This document shows, piece after piece, positions 44,576 to 57,342 of a stretch of DNA of 64,000 nt. The notes under the pieces are model-generated. The model saw nothing but the letters and a program-made list of their open reading frames with translations. It did not search any database and had not been told where the DNA came from. A program made the translations under genes and the position numbers. Origin of the DNA: Sebastes aleutianus (Eukaryota; Chordata; Actinopteri; Perciformes; Sebastidae); NCBI GenBank assembly GCA_916700875.1, contig CAKAKS010000062.1, positions 8,753,873 to 8,817,872 on the forward strand, written 5' to 3'. Position 1 is the stretch's first letter; every line of letters starts with the position of its first letter.

Positions 44576-47500
44576 TTGTGTTCAAAACGTAACGTTTCAT
44601 TCAGTTTTATATGTGAGAAAGTAGAAGAGTGAGAAGATGTGTGAGAAACAGTCAAATCAGGTGCACAGTCAGTGCTTTTGGGGGGCTATTTTGTGATAAA
44701 GTGTCGTAACTTACCCTGCTGTTGAGCCCACTCCTTTCAGTTATTTATCTTTTTGTATTTCCCTGGATGCTTTTTGACAAGTCCCAACAAGCCTGAACTT
44801 GATGAATTTCAGATGAAGCCTTTACCTGAAATGTCTGCAGGGTGGTCTACTCAGGCTGCTGTTGGTATCTTTGCCTTTTCTGTTTTAAGTTTCATCCTGT
44901 ATGTGAAGAAGACAGAAAAGGTGAAACACGACGGCAAAAACTGTTTACCATTGATGCTTTAAAAAATGTTCTGCTATCACTCTTACCTGTTGATGTCCTG
45001 AAAATGTCTCTCAGCTACAGCCAGCAGTTAACGTTGCTCAGCAAAAGCCTGGAAACGGGGAAAACCGTAGGCCTGGCTCTGTCCAAAAGTGAACAAAATC
45101 GGCCGTTGTTCTCTTTATGATCTGGGTTAGACTGTAACATGGTATCATTATTGTTCCTCCCGAATAGAAACAGCCAGTACACACAGGTATGATTAACAAA
45201 TGAATGCTATATTTCTCGAAAGATTTATTCAAACAGGACACATGGGCCAACGTCGTATGAGTGCCTATAGACATTTCAGCCAGTTAGTCAGTCAAAACTT
45301 TATTTATATAGCATTTCTTATGCATGAAAATTCTGTTCACATCCCGTCATCCCTAAAAAAAACAAAAAAAAACAAACTCTAGAGAAATTTGAGTTACAGA
45401 GAGTGACGTCAGATTGCCCAGTCTGCTTTTATATCTATAAAAAGCCCTTATATAAGCTGAGTAGTCAACAAATTTCACAGCAGACAAGTGGTACAGCATA
45501 CATATATACACAAGTAGTACATAGCAATCCAAGGCAGCCTATCGCTGCCTGTTACAAATTATCATGAAACAACGCATGATTTTTTTTTTTCTTTTTTTTT
45601 TTTGCAGATGCAAAAGCTGTACAAGAAATCTTCCTTTCGGCTAATGTGTTGGCAAAGCACTTGGATACAATGCAATATCTTTTAACATTAAATACATGAG
45701 TGCATGTGTACCGTACGATGTAACTGAAAAGATCACAAGCTTCAAAACGTATGACATCCTCTGGTGGTGAAGGAAGGTGAGCGGGCGGGAGGGAGGGAGG
45801 GAGGAGGGTTGGAGGGTGCGCAGCCATGAGTCGAACATCTGGAAGCACTTTTCCGTTGGTCAAATTTTTTTTGTTTTTGTTTTTGACAGGAGCTTTAATC
45901 CTTGAAAAAACACAGTACAAAAAACAGACAGAAAACAAAGAACCACACACCATAATCTATATATTGCTAGGGGATCATGGAGCCCAAGTATGTCTACCAG
46001 GTTGCATTCAGATAACCCGCGGTAGAATACTTGCATCGTTTCTTTTTATAGAGAGGAAGTTTTACAAACAACAGTCAGTTCGCTCGGAGCGGAGCGAGCG
46101 ACGCCGTAGTCTGTCGTTAATCAGGAGAGATTGAGTAAGCGCACGCTAAAGCTGATGATCCAAAAACAGTCTCGGGCATTCTCACTGTTTTGGATTGTTT
46201 GAACATCAGTTAGGTGTACTCAGTTTCTCCTGATTCAAGGCTTTTGGTCCTGTTTCGTAACCACAAAAAGTTGTGGAACATTGTATGGAAGATATATAAT
46301 TAGTGTGGCTCTATGTATGTTTGTGCGTCAAGTATTTACATCGTCCACAAACTCATCAGAGGCTTTTACAGTCTAATTTATTCAGCTTTACCAGCTGCTT
46401 TTCCATGGCAAGGGAGTCATATTGTAGGAGTCCATCCAGCATTGAAGAAAAAAATCCTGACCACAGGGAAATTAACACTAAAAGGTGTGTTCCGGCACAT
46501 CAGCACGATTGTTTCTTGTGATCGTGGCACCTCTGATGCGCGTCTCCCAAAGAGCAAAGAGGATATTCGAGACTCACAGTGCTCGTTTAAACTCTGTTGG
46601 CCAGATCGTTGTGAGAGCCGCGTCAGCCGATGAAACTTGGGAGGAAAGTTGAGAAAGAAGTACTGTTTGTGTCCTGAAGGATTTCCTGTAGACTCCTGTA
46701 ATTGTAAATCCCAAATGTCGCCATTGTGTTAAACCTCCAGTGCTGTTTGTTAACTCAGCCAGTGTATGAAAGGGTCTCGTCCTCCAAGACCCGACCACAA
46801 CAATAGCTTTGATGTTGAAATTGTGCGATTCAGTGAGTCTTCCTCTCAGCTACAGTCTCACCATGCTTCTGAACGCTGCTTGTTTCAGTACATCAGAGAG
46901 ATAAAACCCAGAATGAATGTTTTTTTAGACGACCCGGATGAAATCCGAATGAAAAACAAGCGTCGCCGTATCAGCTGTGTCCATGCAACCCCCATTTCTC
47001 TTTTCTGTCTCATCTCCTTCATCTGCTCCCAAGCCCTCTGCGGAGCCTGATCTCTTAGCTCAGCTCTCCCCTCGGTTTTTGAGCACCCTCATCAGCACCC
47101 ACCACCCTAAACTCCAAGGAGGGCTGCAGACAGACAGTGAGATAAGGATAAGGGTGAGGACGGTTGGGCGCTTATTGCTTTACTGACGCATATTGCTTGT
47201 TTACTCGCTGTCATTCCTCGTTTGTTCTCAACCTCTAATGCATTTCGAGTGATTAAGGACAGACCCCACAGAATATTTTGGTAGGGCTTTTAGAGGCCAG
47301 AAAACTTTTCGTATGAAGTGACCCACTTAAAGTGTGGCGAGGGATAAAAGAGACAGGGAAGCCACGGAGAAGAAAACCTGCTGCAACATGGCACGTTACG
47401 TACAGTGCGGCGCTGGCGAGAGCACAAGCCCAAAATGTGTTTGATGCACATTCACACCATGCATATCCCATTCATGCTTTTTGTATTCGTGATCCCCCAT

Positions 47501-47842
47501 TCTCTGCTGATCCCTTACTACAAAAGCATGCCAGCAGCAGCTCCGAGCAACCACTCCAGCAGCCTTGCTTTGCAGGTTTTTTCACATCTTGGGAGAGGTA
47601 AAGCCGCTGCAGCATCACCAACAAGCATTATATTGCTAATTTATTCTCTCCCGTTAAAAGTTTCACTCCGCCGTTCGCTTTATTTTGCTTGTGTACATCC
47701 ACAGCTCCATAAAATTGAGATGCAAATTGAGGGAATTTTGGCTGACTGACATTTCTGCTTTGGGCGAAAAAAAAACCCAAAATCAATCAATTTCAAATAT
47801 TAAAATCTCTCTTACATAAAAATCCACTTGGTGCAGTTTTAA
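44576..47842. other. No confident gene; minor repeat pieces
   Basis: Positions 45050-45112 are a fragment of the 14576-14800 repeat family. Positions 45290-45325 (aaaactttatttatatagca) look like an antisense LINE tail. T-runs lie at 45580-45603 and 45868-45890. The rest looks single copy. It lies downstream of the Shisa stop codon and part could be its 3' UTR, but I see no convincing minus-strand AATAAA with a matching end. Confidence 0.35.
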
Positions 47843-48428
47843 AGCTTCAGTAGGCAGAATGTTTTCGGCATCATCGGACCAAGATTCCATAAAATTGTAA
47901 TACAAATGTTCTGAGAGAAAACTAGACTTCAGCACCTCCTCATGGCTCTGTTTTCAGGCTTTGAAAAATCTAGCAGGTGACTGAAGACTTTGGCCAATCG
48001 CAGGTCATTTCAGAGAGAGAGCGTTCCTATTGGCTGTTCATTCAACAAAGGCAGCTGTCAATCACTCGCAAACTTTCTCATTTTACAGCTAAACAGTACA
48101 CTACAAGATGTTTCTGAAAACATTTGAGGAGAGAAATAGGCATTACAGTAACAGAATATTGATTCATATTCAATCAGCGCTGCCTAGTTTGACCGTTTGA
48201 TCAGAGTTTGCAAGTGATTGACAGCTGCTCAGAGACGGCAGGCTCTGATTAGTTGTTTTCCTCCGGTCTGTGAAATCTTGCAGATGCCGTTAGGAGCACC
48301 GGAGGACACAAAATCACATGACTGTTTTTCAGATTACCTGTCTCATGCACTACTATCAGGATATAGTGACCGTTTTATAAAAAATAACTTTTTGAATCAT
48401 ATTTACTCCATGTCTACCTACTGCAGCT
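47843..48428 (-). mobile_element. TTAA-flanked MITE, 586 bp (AGCTgCAGTAGG family)
   Basis: Flanked by TTAA at 47839-47842 and 48429-48432. The ends AGCTTCAGTAGG and CCTACTGCAGCT are inverted with one mismatch. The interior matches 60827-61642 and 33076-33210 in the opposite orientation. The ORF at 48218-48457 is not a gene. Confidence 0.88.
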
Positions 48429-48432
48429 TTAA

Positions 48433-48832
48433 GGTAGCAGCACATCTCCAGATGTGAATAATGTATTGCAAAGCATCTGGTCATTCATGACCCAGCCTGT
48501 GTTTGTGGAGTTTGTGCACGTTTCCTTTCGAATGCTCGGGTTTGCTTGCATGTGTGTGAGCATTGGGGTGTATTAGGGAGTAAATCTGCCGTGCTGTGAC
48601 TGACTTAGTCATTAATAATAGTTCTCTCTCCCCACAACACACACATGCTCTTCAGTGAGAATACCATGGTTTACAACAGCTTGGAGCACCGGGTACCAAA
48701 CTCCAGACAAGTGCTTGGTACCCATCACTCAACTCAACCCTTCCATGGACATGGATGCACAGAGGGAGGTCGGGGGTTGGGGCGGGGGGGATGACAGTCT
48801 GCCAGGAGGCTGCCAGGAAGCAGAAAAAGAGG

Positions 48833-48863
<31 letters not shown>

Positions 48864-49190
48864 GGAGAGAAAGTGCTAAATAGTGTGTGACTTCTGGTAA
48901 GCGCTGCCGTTTGATTAGCTTCCACCACCTGTTTGATGTGCTATAGCATGTGCCAGGCATATGCAATGCGGCATAGCTGGTGTCCTCACGATAACAAATG
49001 AAGGTGAATTCAATCAGTGAGTCAGACTGGCTGTTGGGCTGTTCTCCACAGCGGAGGAGGAGGTGAGAATAAAAGTGGTGTGGAGGTTTTAGAAGGCTGA
49101 AAAGCAACTGAAGCCATCAAAAAAAAAAAGCGTCGAAAAAGTTACTTAAAAAAATGTAATGGAATTTATTACTGATTGAAAAAGTAGTTA
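48433..49190. other. No gene; GA-rich patch at 48825-48875
   Basis: The minus-strand ORFs here (48652-49107, 48734-48928) owe their Ser/Leu content to the GA patch. No domain. Confidence 0.45.
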
Positions 49191-49375
49191 CGGTAATACT
49201 TCATTTTACAGGTCCGCAAATGTCATGGTAATTAGGGGATAATTACCAAAATTTGAAATTTCTTTGGAATTACTACCAAATATTTACCCCATAATGTATC
49301 GAAAATTACTTTATTATAAACATTATTTAATAATTATATGCTAAAATAGCATATAATCGTTAAAATAGGGCTAAA
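49191..49375 (+). mobile_element. Half copy of the inverted-repeat element seen at 24113
   Basis: Starts near cttcattttacaggtccgca and carries ggtaattagg, atttctttggaatta and tatgctaaaatagcata in the family order. The right end is missing. Confidence 0.7.
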
Positions 49376-51430
49376 CGTTAGCCCCGGTGACGACATGCAG
49401 CTCTCCAGAAGTCCACACAATGAAGCATCGGGGGTTCACACACCCTCCAACTCTGAGTCCTGAATGTGGCTATAGCAAGCCAGCAAAGAAGACACAACAT
49501 GCAAATAACACGATTAACACTTAAAAAATTTGACCATTTTCATGCCAAAGAAACTAAACGTGTTCACTATTTGAATGCATTAAAAGCAGGAATTTACGAG
49601 GCTTTTATGTTTGGATGCTCGCAATCATTTGCTTGCGGATGCAACAGTACTTCATTAAAGAGAGTGAAGTAAATTGCAGTGCACTGACGAGTGGTTCCAG
49701 CCTCTCAGATTATGTTAGCGTCGCAGCAGTAAACACATGCATCAAACAGCTGCGTTTAGGAATAGCCATACTGGGGAAGAGATGTTCCTGTAGCGCATCA
49801 CTGCTTTTTTTCTTCGTAAAAAACACTTCATGACGTTAATCATGAAGTGTTTGATTATGAAATCATGTCTCTGCAAAACGTATGGATCTGTCAGCTGAAT
49901 ACAGTAAAGTCATGATTTACATTCAGACACCATCATTTTCTCTTCCTGGTACGACTGAACGACTGTACCGATGTGCAGAATTGGCTGACATTTCTCCGCC
50001 TCATTTGTGAAATCTAGTGTGGAGCGGAGAGAGGAGGGGAGAACGCAATGACTTTATAACGACCTTTCGGGATACACGGACTCTTTTTGCTCTCTTTCTC
50101 GGCGTCGTGACGCATCCTCGGTTCTCCTTAGAGGTTAACATCCACGGCGACACGAGAGGCTGTGAATGAAATGAGCGGCTCGACAAACCGTTACCAACAA
50201 GGGGGGCTTGCTCATTCACTTCCCCCCGGTTTCTGAGGATCAGTGGTGCGGAGTGTGAGTCTGTTTGTGTGTCAGTGGGGGGGGGGGCCTGTGGTCTCTG
50301 ACACTGCTGGGAACCGTCTGTAGTTTTTGACATGTGTGTGTGTGTGTGGTTCAGATCCTTCTCATCTCATTTGCCCCTGGAATGAGATGAATAACCAACC
50401 CCCCCCCTCTCTCCTCCGCCTCTCGCCCCCCTCGCTGGTATGAATTGCCAGGCTGATAGCTCACTCTCCGGAGGTGCTGGAGGGCAACGGGAGCTGACAA
50501 CACAATGGCATTGTCTCTGCTGATGGGGAGCCAAAGTCTTAAGGGAAACCCTCCCTCCTATCAGGCCCTGAAAAAACAGTAACCGGGGATGCCATCCCGC
50601 TTGTTAGGAAAATGACCAACATGCATCCCCCTTGTTACCCTGCACATCCCCTCTCTCTCCGTCCTCTAGTAGCAGAGAGAGTGCAGGGGCGGAGGGGTTG
50701 TTTAGTTGAATATGTTAGTCTGGTCTGTCTGACTCATTGATCCTTTATCTCACTGAGGTTTTGTGCGAGTTAGACCACGGCTCTGAAATAGCAGTAGCCT
50801 CCGCTGGGCCGCGTTCTGGCTGCTGCGCCACGGCCCCCGCCGAAGCCGATCGCGGGCCACTCTAGACAATGCTTTGTGATCCCCACAAGACGCAGCTCAT
50901 TTCAGAAGCGTTCCCATACGCGGCCTCTCGCTGTGCTGTGTGATGATAAATCCATGGTGCTGTGGCAGCAGACGGGTAGAGCACATCTGGGCTACTTTGT
51001 GGGGTAAATAGTGTCTCTATGTGTGTGGGATTTGTGCGTAGTGGAGTGGTGCTACACAGGAGCGCAGAGTGTCATTGAGGTGCGAAGGGGTGGTTGAGAG
51101 GAGAAGATGGGGGAGAGCTGTGCCAACACACTGAGAGGCCACTCAATTATTTAGAGGAGCGGCCAGGTTCAAAGAGTCACAGCCGCCACCTTCACAGCTA
51201 CTCTGTTGCTGCGGTTTTGACCCGGCGGTCTTAAAAGTACACTCACATTATTATTATTGTTGTCAACAATGATGAGGAAAATGTAAAAAAAAATTCAGAT
51301 TATACACGATATTTGCTTTCTCCTCTGTCGCCATTACGGCTGTGGATATAAAAGATATCTGAGCATTTCTTTGAACGTTGCTTACAGCTCCGCTTGTGTT
51401 TTCCTCTTCTGTCTATTCGCCCCCCCATGT
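49376..51430. other. No separate gene; region downstream of the Shisa stop
   Basis: This is the sequence 3' of the minus-strand Shisa coding exon, so its right part is likely 3' UTR. Positions 50430-50660 are complex, low-repeat sequence. Runs of G or C near 50279 and 50400 are simple tracts. No competing coding exon is supported. Confidence 0.4.
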
Positions 51431-52023
51431 TCAGACAGTGACCTCTGTCTTGCTGTTGGTGGGCAGTCCCTTGTGCTTGGGGTGCACGTGCGGCGAGTGG
51501 CCGTAGCCCAGCGGCTGCGAGAAGAGCTCGGGCAGCGTCTCGATGCTGAACTGCCTCTTGTTGGAGTAGGCTAGGCGCCGGCTGTTCTGCTGGTGCAGCG
51601 CCTGGTTCTGCTGGTGCAGCACTTGGTGCTGCTGTTGCAGCGCCTGGTGCTGCTGTTGATGCTGCTGTTGATGCTGTTGATGCTGTTGATGCTGCTGTTG
51701 ATGCTGCTGCTGGATGGCGTGGTGCTGCTGCTGCCCCTGGAGGCCCATGTGGGAGGCCACCGGGTGCTGGATGTGGCTCTTGCTGGGGTCCCACGCTTTG
51801 AAGGCCGAGCTGGAGGTGAGCGGGTGGGTGTTGGTCTTGGCGATCTTGGGCTTGGGGATCTGGGAGGCGTTGATGGTGATGGCCAGCGGCGCGTGGATGT
51901 CGGGCGGCGGGAGGAAGGGCTTGTCCTTGGGGTGGAAGTTGATCGGCTGGAACGTTGGAGGGGACTGGCGGTGGGTGTAATCGATCATCGGGTAGCTCTT
52001 GTAGTAGTCTCTCGCAGTCGTGT
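51431..52023 (-). CDS. Shisa-family (CKAMP type, SHISA9/SHISA7-like) protein, last coding exon
   Basis: CKAMP-type Shisa proteins are single-pass membrane proteins that bind synaptic AMPA receptors and are anchored through a C-terminal PDZ ligand. This exon encodes ~196 residues of the cytoplasmic tail: YYKSYPMIDY and FHPKDKPFLPPP near its start, then KTNTHPLTSSSAFKAWDP, a Gln/His-rich tract, RRLAYSNKRQFSIETLPELF and the C terminus TNSKTEVTV followed by TGA (51431-51433). EVTV is the known PDZ ligand of this family. The exon start is set by a pyrimidine-rich acceptor ending TCATTCAG (52024-52026), and the first two bases complete a codon split by the intron. Signal peptide, cysteine domain and membrane span must lie in upstream exons to the right, and none is recognised before 64000. 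RRxAYSNK and the TNSKTEVTV end recall SHISA9, but SHISA7 is not excluded. Confidence 0.87.
51584..51736 (-). repeat. CAG/CAT-type repeat coding for a Gln/His tract
   Basis: Within the Shisa exon about 51 codons are almost all Gln and His, arranged as QQQHQ/QQHQ units, first pure and then QALQQQHQVLHQQN. On the plus strand this is a ctgctgttgatg-type repeat. It probably arose by repeat expansion in the exon and lies between the HPVASHMG and RRLAYSNK segments. Confidence 0.9.
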
Positions 52024-52141
52024 CTGAATGAGACAGTCGAGGAAGGGAAACAAAGGCAGAGACATGGTTAAGAAAGTGATAAAAACAATCAGTAGTGAAT
52101 GTCAACCTTCACCTCACACCTATATCTTTTCATATTTATAT
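52024..52141 (-). other. Intron 3' end of the Shisa gene
   Basis: Minus-strand sequence immediately upstream of the terminal exon: a pyrimidine-rich run (tttgtttcccttcctcgactg on minus) leads into TCATTCAG. It continues into the hAT element at 52142, which is therefore probably intronic. Confidence 0.7.
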
Positions 52142-52819
52142 CAGGGCTGTCAAAGTTAACGCGATAATAACGCAAATTCATTTTAACGCCATTCATTTCT
52201 TTAACGCATTAACGCAACTTGAAATTTTTTGGTGGAAGCGGGCTCAGTTTTAAAGCTAGAGTGAAGATACTGGCATCATATGAAACTAGAAAACCTGTGG
52301 AATGAATTGATAAACTGTAATAATAATAATAATAATAACACTCCAAACTTATGCTAAATTTTGGCGAGGAAAAACTGGCATGGCCATTTTCAAAGGGATC
52401 CCTTGACCTCTGACCTCAAGATATGTGAATGAAAATGGGTTCTGTGGGTACCCACGAGTCTCCCCTTTACAGACATGCCCACTTCATGATAATCACATGC
52501 AGTTTGGGGCAAGTCATAGTCAAGTCAGCACACTGACACACTGACAGCTGTTGTTGCCTGTTGGGCTGCAGTTTGCCATGTTATGATTTGAGCATATTGT
52601 TTTATGCTAAATGCAGTACCTGTGAGGGTTTCTGGACAATATTTGTCATTGTTTTGTGTTGTTAATTGATTTCCAATAATAAATATATACATACATTTGC
52701 ATAAAGCAGCATATTTGCCCACTCCCATGTTGATACAAGTATTAAATACTTGATATATCTCCCTTCAAGGTACATTTTGAACAGATACAAAATTATATTT
52801 TAATTGATCGACAGCTCTA
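52142..52819 (-). mobile_element. hAT-type non-autonomous element, 678 bp, in the Shisa intron
   Basis: Minus orientation of the family at 20443. The plus strand starts cAGGGCTGTCAAAGTTAACGCG and ends AATTGATCGACAGCTCTA. It is flanked by a perfect 8-bp duplication ATTTATAT at 52134-52141 and 52820-52827. It lies only ~120 bp from the splice acceptor. Confidence 0.92.
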
Positions 52820-52867
52820 ATTTATATACAGTATATCAACTGGCTAATTTAGCAGCCAATTAGCTTT

Positions 52868-52894
52868 GTTGTGTGTGTGTGTGTGTGTGTGTGG
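52868..52894 (+). repeat. (GT)n microsatellite
   Basis: About 13 GT units. Smaller (GT) and (CA) runs follow near 53000 and 53095. Confidence 0.9.
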
Positions 52895-52899
52895 TATTT

Positions 52900-53785
52900 A
52901 TCACATTGAGACACATTCTGACCCTGACCTTAGTCAGACAGCTCATCTGGTTAAAGTCACACAGAATCATCACATCACAAAACACACTGTATATCTACAC
53001 ACACACACATTCCTGTTAAATCTGTCAGATCTGTCAGGTAAGCACGTAAAAAATAAGCCAAGGCTTAGACGATGAATCCTGCAGGGAGTACAGTATGTGT
53101 GTGTGTGTGTGCGTCCTTGAAGACGTGCGTTTGTACCATATGTTATGTATTTTGAGCTCTGAACCGTCTACGCACTGACCGTGGAGTTAAAAATACCAAC
53201 AGCACCAGACAGAAACAAATAGAGGGAGTGAGGCTGAGAATCAAGAAAATAGCCGACCGAACGGGAGAAAATGGAGAGGGAGCGAGTGTCGGGGGGGGGG
53301 GGGGAGATTTGTTGGGAGTAAAAATAGAGCGGGTTCAGCGTGTCGAGTCAGATTAGTGTGAGCTCCCTGAGTGGAACTCGACTCTGCTGTTCGGTCATCA
53401 CCACTCTGCCCTAAAGACACTAACAACCTTGTTTGCTTAGCCCTGTTTTATTGGTCCTTTTTCCTGGAGAGAAATAAAAAAGATTCTTCTCTATGATGTT
53501 TTTTTTTTTGTCTTCCTTCATACTTGTACACTCATTGCTCTGATTTCTACTTACAATATCTTAACATCTGTCTTCCTCATAACATATCAGGACGCAGCTG
53601 CTATCAGCTTGTACTACATGTTTATGACAATGTACATCTGTCTGTTTTTTTTGTGTGTCTGATCTTATCATTATTACACTCCTAACAGGAATATAATAAT
53701 CACATTATATCAATAGTCTGGTCAGAAGATGTATGACCAGTTGAGTTTAATTTGTTGTAATGAAAATCAATGAATGTGGCCAGGT
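52900..53785. other. No gene; probable intron
   Basis: Contains a G-run at about 53290-53305 and no recognisable exon on either strand. Confidence 0.4.
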
Positions 53786-54966
53786 GTTAACCCCCTGAGA
53801 CCCACAATAGACCCATTTTTGTCTTTTTTTGGGGGGGTACAGGGGGTCTTTAGGGGGAGATAGCAGGTCAACAGTAGATGTCACATAGAAGTGGTGTACA
53901 TCATCTGAAAGCTGGGAACCTGAAGATCAATTTGAGATGCAGTTCCGCACTGTGTGTCAAGATCTTCTAGTCGTAGATCAGAAATAAACATGAATGAATG
54001 AATGAATGAATGAATGGATTATTTAAAATAAATTGGGAGAGTGTCTAAGGGTTTAGAACATGATGATCGAAGTATATGATGGTCATTCCCATGCTCTATT
54101 ATGTATCATAAGTTGTTGCAGTTTTTGGGTTGATACCATTTGTTACACAGATTTGGTGCTAAATTTAACCATTTATTAACACTCAAGAATTGATACAAAT
54201 TATCAATAATCCCTCCAAAATACCACATTAAGACACCAAGACTTTGAGGAACACCATAGAAAAAGCCATGCTGTGATTTGGGATAAAAAAAACTTTTGAC
54301 ATTTGGAGATTTCGGCAAGAACTGCATTTTTCAGCATTTCAATGGCGAGCGCTTCTGTTCTGGAATCTGCTCAGAAACCCCCTTATTGTCAATCTAGCTA
54401 GGAAAGCCATCCATCCTCTGAATACTCTAGGTCTCTAGTTGGTGGTTGTAAATTTTCATGAGGCTGTGATTATCCTAGAGGTCACCACAGGTCATTTTAT
54501 ACAGTGAGGTCAAATTACAAAAAATGGTCTCACTACAATGAGATGGCTACTATGGGGACTAAAAACATCACACATGAATACAATTGGGCTCATTGGATCC
54601 ACAAGAGTCTCAGCTTTACAGTCATACCCAATTCAGGTTTTTACCAAAAGCTGCATGTGATTATCATAAAGTGGGCATGTCTGTTCAGGGGAGACTCGTG
54701 GGTACCCATAGAACCAATTTTCATCCACATATCTTGAGGTCAGAGGTCAAGGTACCCCTTTAAAAATGGCCATGCCAGTTTTTCCTCGTTCAAATTTAGC
54801 CCAACTTTGGAGCGTTATTTAGCCTCCTTCACGACAAGCTAGCATGACATGGTTGGTACCAATGGATTCCTCTGGTTTTCTTATTTCATAAGATATCTAT
54901 AGCTTCACTCTAGCCCTAACTTACTAGAGTCTCTGAAAGACAGTAAAGTCAGCGGGTCTCAGAGAG
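53786..54966. mobile_element. Probable DNA transposon with short inverted CCCTGAGACCC ends
   Basis: The left end (ccccctgagacccacaa) is mirrored at the right by gcgggtctcagagag. A (GAAT)n run lies at 53994-54018. Positions 54640-54905 match the hAT core shared with 20443, 40180 and 52142 although the ends differ. No target duplication was identified, so the limits are approximate. Confidence 0.5.
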
Positions 54967-55656
54967 TGAATGCATGCATGTGTGACAGAAAGACCCGTAC
55001 ACTGGGCTCACAGGAATTTCAAGGTCTTCTGAGATTTAATACAACTCAAAAAAAAAAATCATTTGAAAGCATATTTGGGGTGCTGTATATTTAAACCACT
55101 GGACTGCTGGAGCTCTGTGCTTGCAGCTTAAGGAAAATAGAGCCTTGTGAGGAGAGTCTTTGGACAATATTCAGATAAACACCACAAACAGAAGTCATGC
55201 ATTGGCTGGCTGAAAACAGACTGCAGATTTATTGCTGTATTTGTTAGGAAGACAGAGTTTAGCAGAGGCCTGTTTGTCCCTCTGCAGCCACTGCTGTCAA
55301 TTAATCGTAATAATTTACTCTCGCCAAGATGACTCAGAACATTTTCTCATATTTGTATTTTCAGAAAACACCTCGAGGAGAACTCTCACATTCGCACATA
55401 TCAAGAAACTGTCCAGTGCTATCACAGTCAGGTAATTATTGAACACTTCAGCTGTGGGTCCGTTGTGTAACTCCGGGGCAGTTCAACAGCAGCTGTTGAG
55501 GGGGGAGACGGAGTCACCGCTAATCATTCAGTACAATTCTCTAAGCTGGTTCAAAGATTTAAATACAATCCTGCTTTTCTCAATGTACCATCAAATATGT
55601 AATATATATGTATTATGTATATAATATTTATCTGAAAGGACAACTGGATATCTTCC
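54967..55656. other. No gene; probable intron
   Basis: Short ORFs at 55147-55624 show no domain. The sequence appears single copy. Confidence 0.4.
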
Positions 55657-55664
55657 CTCATAAC

Positions 55665-56224
55665 TAGGGCTGTGTATTGGCAAGAATCTGGCACTGGGTA
55701 ACGATTCAATATATTGCCATATACTGCAATACTGTGAGCAAGGTGTAATATTGTGTTTTCTTTTAATCAGATTTTACTAAAACTGTCATAGTATAAAGAA
55801 CACACTAGAAATGCAACATTTTAGAATAAGCAAAAATAACACTTTGTACTGCACGCAAAAACTGCATGTGATTATCATAAAAAGGATATGTCTGTAAAAG
55901 GGGAGACTCGTGGGTACCCAGAGAACCCATTTTCGCCAAAATTGAGTCTAACTTTGGAGCGTTATTTTGCCTCCTTCATGACAAGCTAGTATGACATGGA
56001 TGGTACCAATGGATTCTTTAGGTTTTTTAATTTCATATGATATCAGTATGTTCACTCCATCTTTAGAACTGAGCCCGCTACAACATCCAAAAGATCGAAT
56101 AGCGGCCGGGCCCAAGCGGGCCGTCAAAAAATATACAAAGATACATTGTTTTGGAGAATCAATATAGTATCACAAGACATAATATTGCGATAATCACGTG
56201 TATCGATATTTTCTTACACCCCTA
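55665..56224 (+). mobile_element. hAT-type non-autonomous element, 560 bp, second family
   Basis: Starts TAGGGCTGTGTATTGGCAAG and ends TTCTTACACCCCTA. It is flanked by a perfect 8-bp duplication CTCATAAC at 55657-55664 and 56225-56232. The outer ~200 bp (gattcaatatattgccatat and cgatattttc ends) belong to a different family from 20443, but the middle (about 55860-56100) is the shared core. Confidence 0.92.
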
Positions 56225-56345
56225 CTCATAACATGACAAAGCAGATTACTTGAGCAGATTCAACTTGAACTTTAGGGTGACTGGAGAGTCGGCACTATGC
56301 TTCTGTGACGCTGCCGTCGGTCGGGATGATTTTATCAGCTGTATC

Positions 56346-57342
56346 CAGTGCTCGAAGTGGGCCGGTACTCACTTCTACATTTTACACCTTGGCGTACCGT
56401 GACTTTTTCTTGCATACCGGCACTTCTCACAAGCTGCCGGTACTCTTCTCTGCCCTCTCCATATCAGGTTCTCTGTAAGACTCATAACAGCGAGTCATCA
56501 GCGAACAGGCTGAGCGACGTGTCGCATGTTTCAAAAAAACGCTTACCCTGGCTCTATTTATGCGAAGATTCGCGCACCTCAAACCTATTTTCACTGATCA
56601 AAATCAAAGCTGTTAATCAATGACAGGTAATGACAGGTAATCAATATCACTCTCTCCATGTAACAGAGAGTGACATCGCTCGTAGTATATCTGGACAATT
56701 TTTCGCGCTCCATTCGGTAGAGTTCGTTCGGTCGCTGTATGTTAGGAACAGGTGTAAGCTGTATGAAGCTGTATGAAGGCTGTGATAAATAATAAAAATA
56801 ATAATTTAATTGGTGATAATAATGGTTATTGGGGGTAGGAGCCACAAACCCAATATCTTCTAGTATCTTTTACTCACTGTATAAATTCAGAATGTGTCTC
56901 TGTATAATATGTAGGAGCATCCTGACTGCTTCTACAACCTGAATGAAGAGCTCACACACCTCAGCTCTGCTCGCACACCTGCCTGTCTGTCTGGCTGGTG
57001 GCTGTTGATTCCAGCCTATAGACATCCTATAATATATTATAGAGTGATACTACAAATAACACAGGAAAGCACAATTAACACTAGACCTATATAAAATCAC
57101 ACCAACATAATCCTATAATGTTCCAGTTGAAATATTATTGGAATATTATAGGCCTGCTATAGAAGACGCATCGCCCTAGTATAATAATAAAGCAATAAAG
57201 CCACAGCTGATTATAACTGACACAGTATAACATGCTTAAAAAAAATAATGAATAAATAGGAATAAGACACCGGCTGATACACGCGCCAACATGTGAATTA
57301 AGGGGAGTACCGGCATTTATTTATTTTCCACTTCAAGCACAG
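56346..57342. mobile_element. hAT-type element, 997 bp, CAGTGCTYGAAG ends
   Basis: Left end CAGTGCTCGAAGTGG. The right end read inward is CTGTGCTTGAAGTGG, and ggtactc/gagtaccgg blocks follow on both sides. Flanks are GCTGTATC (56338-56345) and GCTGTAAC (57343-57350), an 8-bp duplication with one change. No transposase domain was recognised in the ORFs inside. Confidence 0.8.

Noticed and set aside
44753..45120. ORFs with apparently membrane-like segment
   Set aside because: Their end overlaps a fragment of the 14576-14800 repeat (cctggctctgtccaaaag), so the frame is not a conserved gene.
48218..48457. 79-codon ORF
   Set aside because: It falls within the TTAA-type MITE at 47843-48428 and has no independent support.
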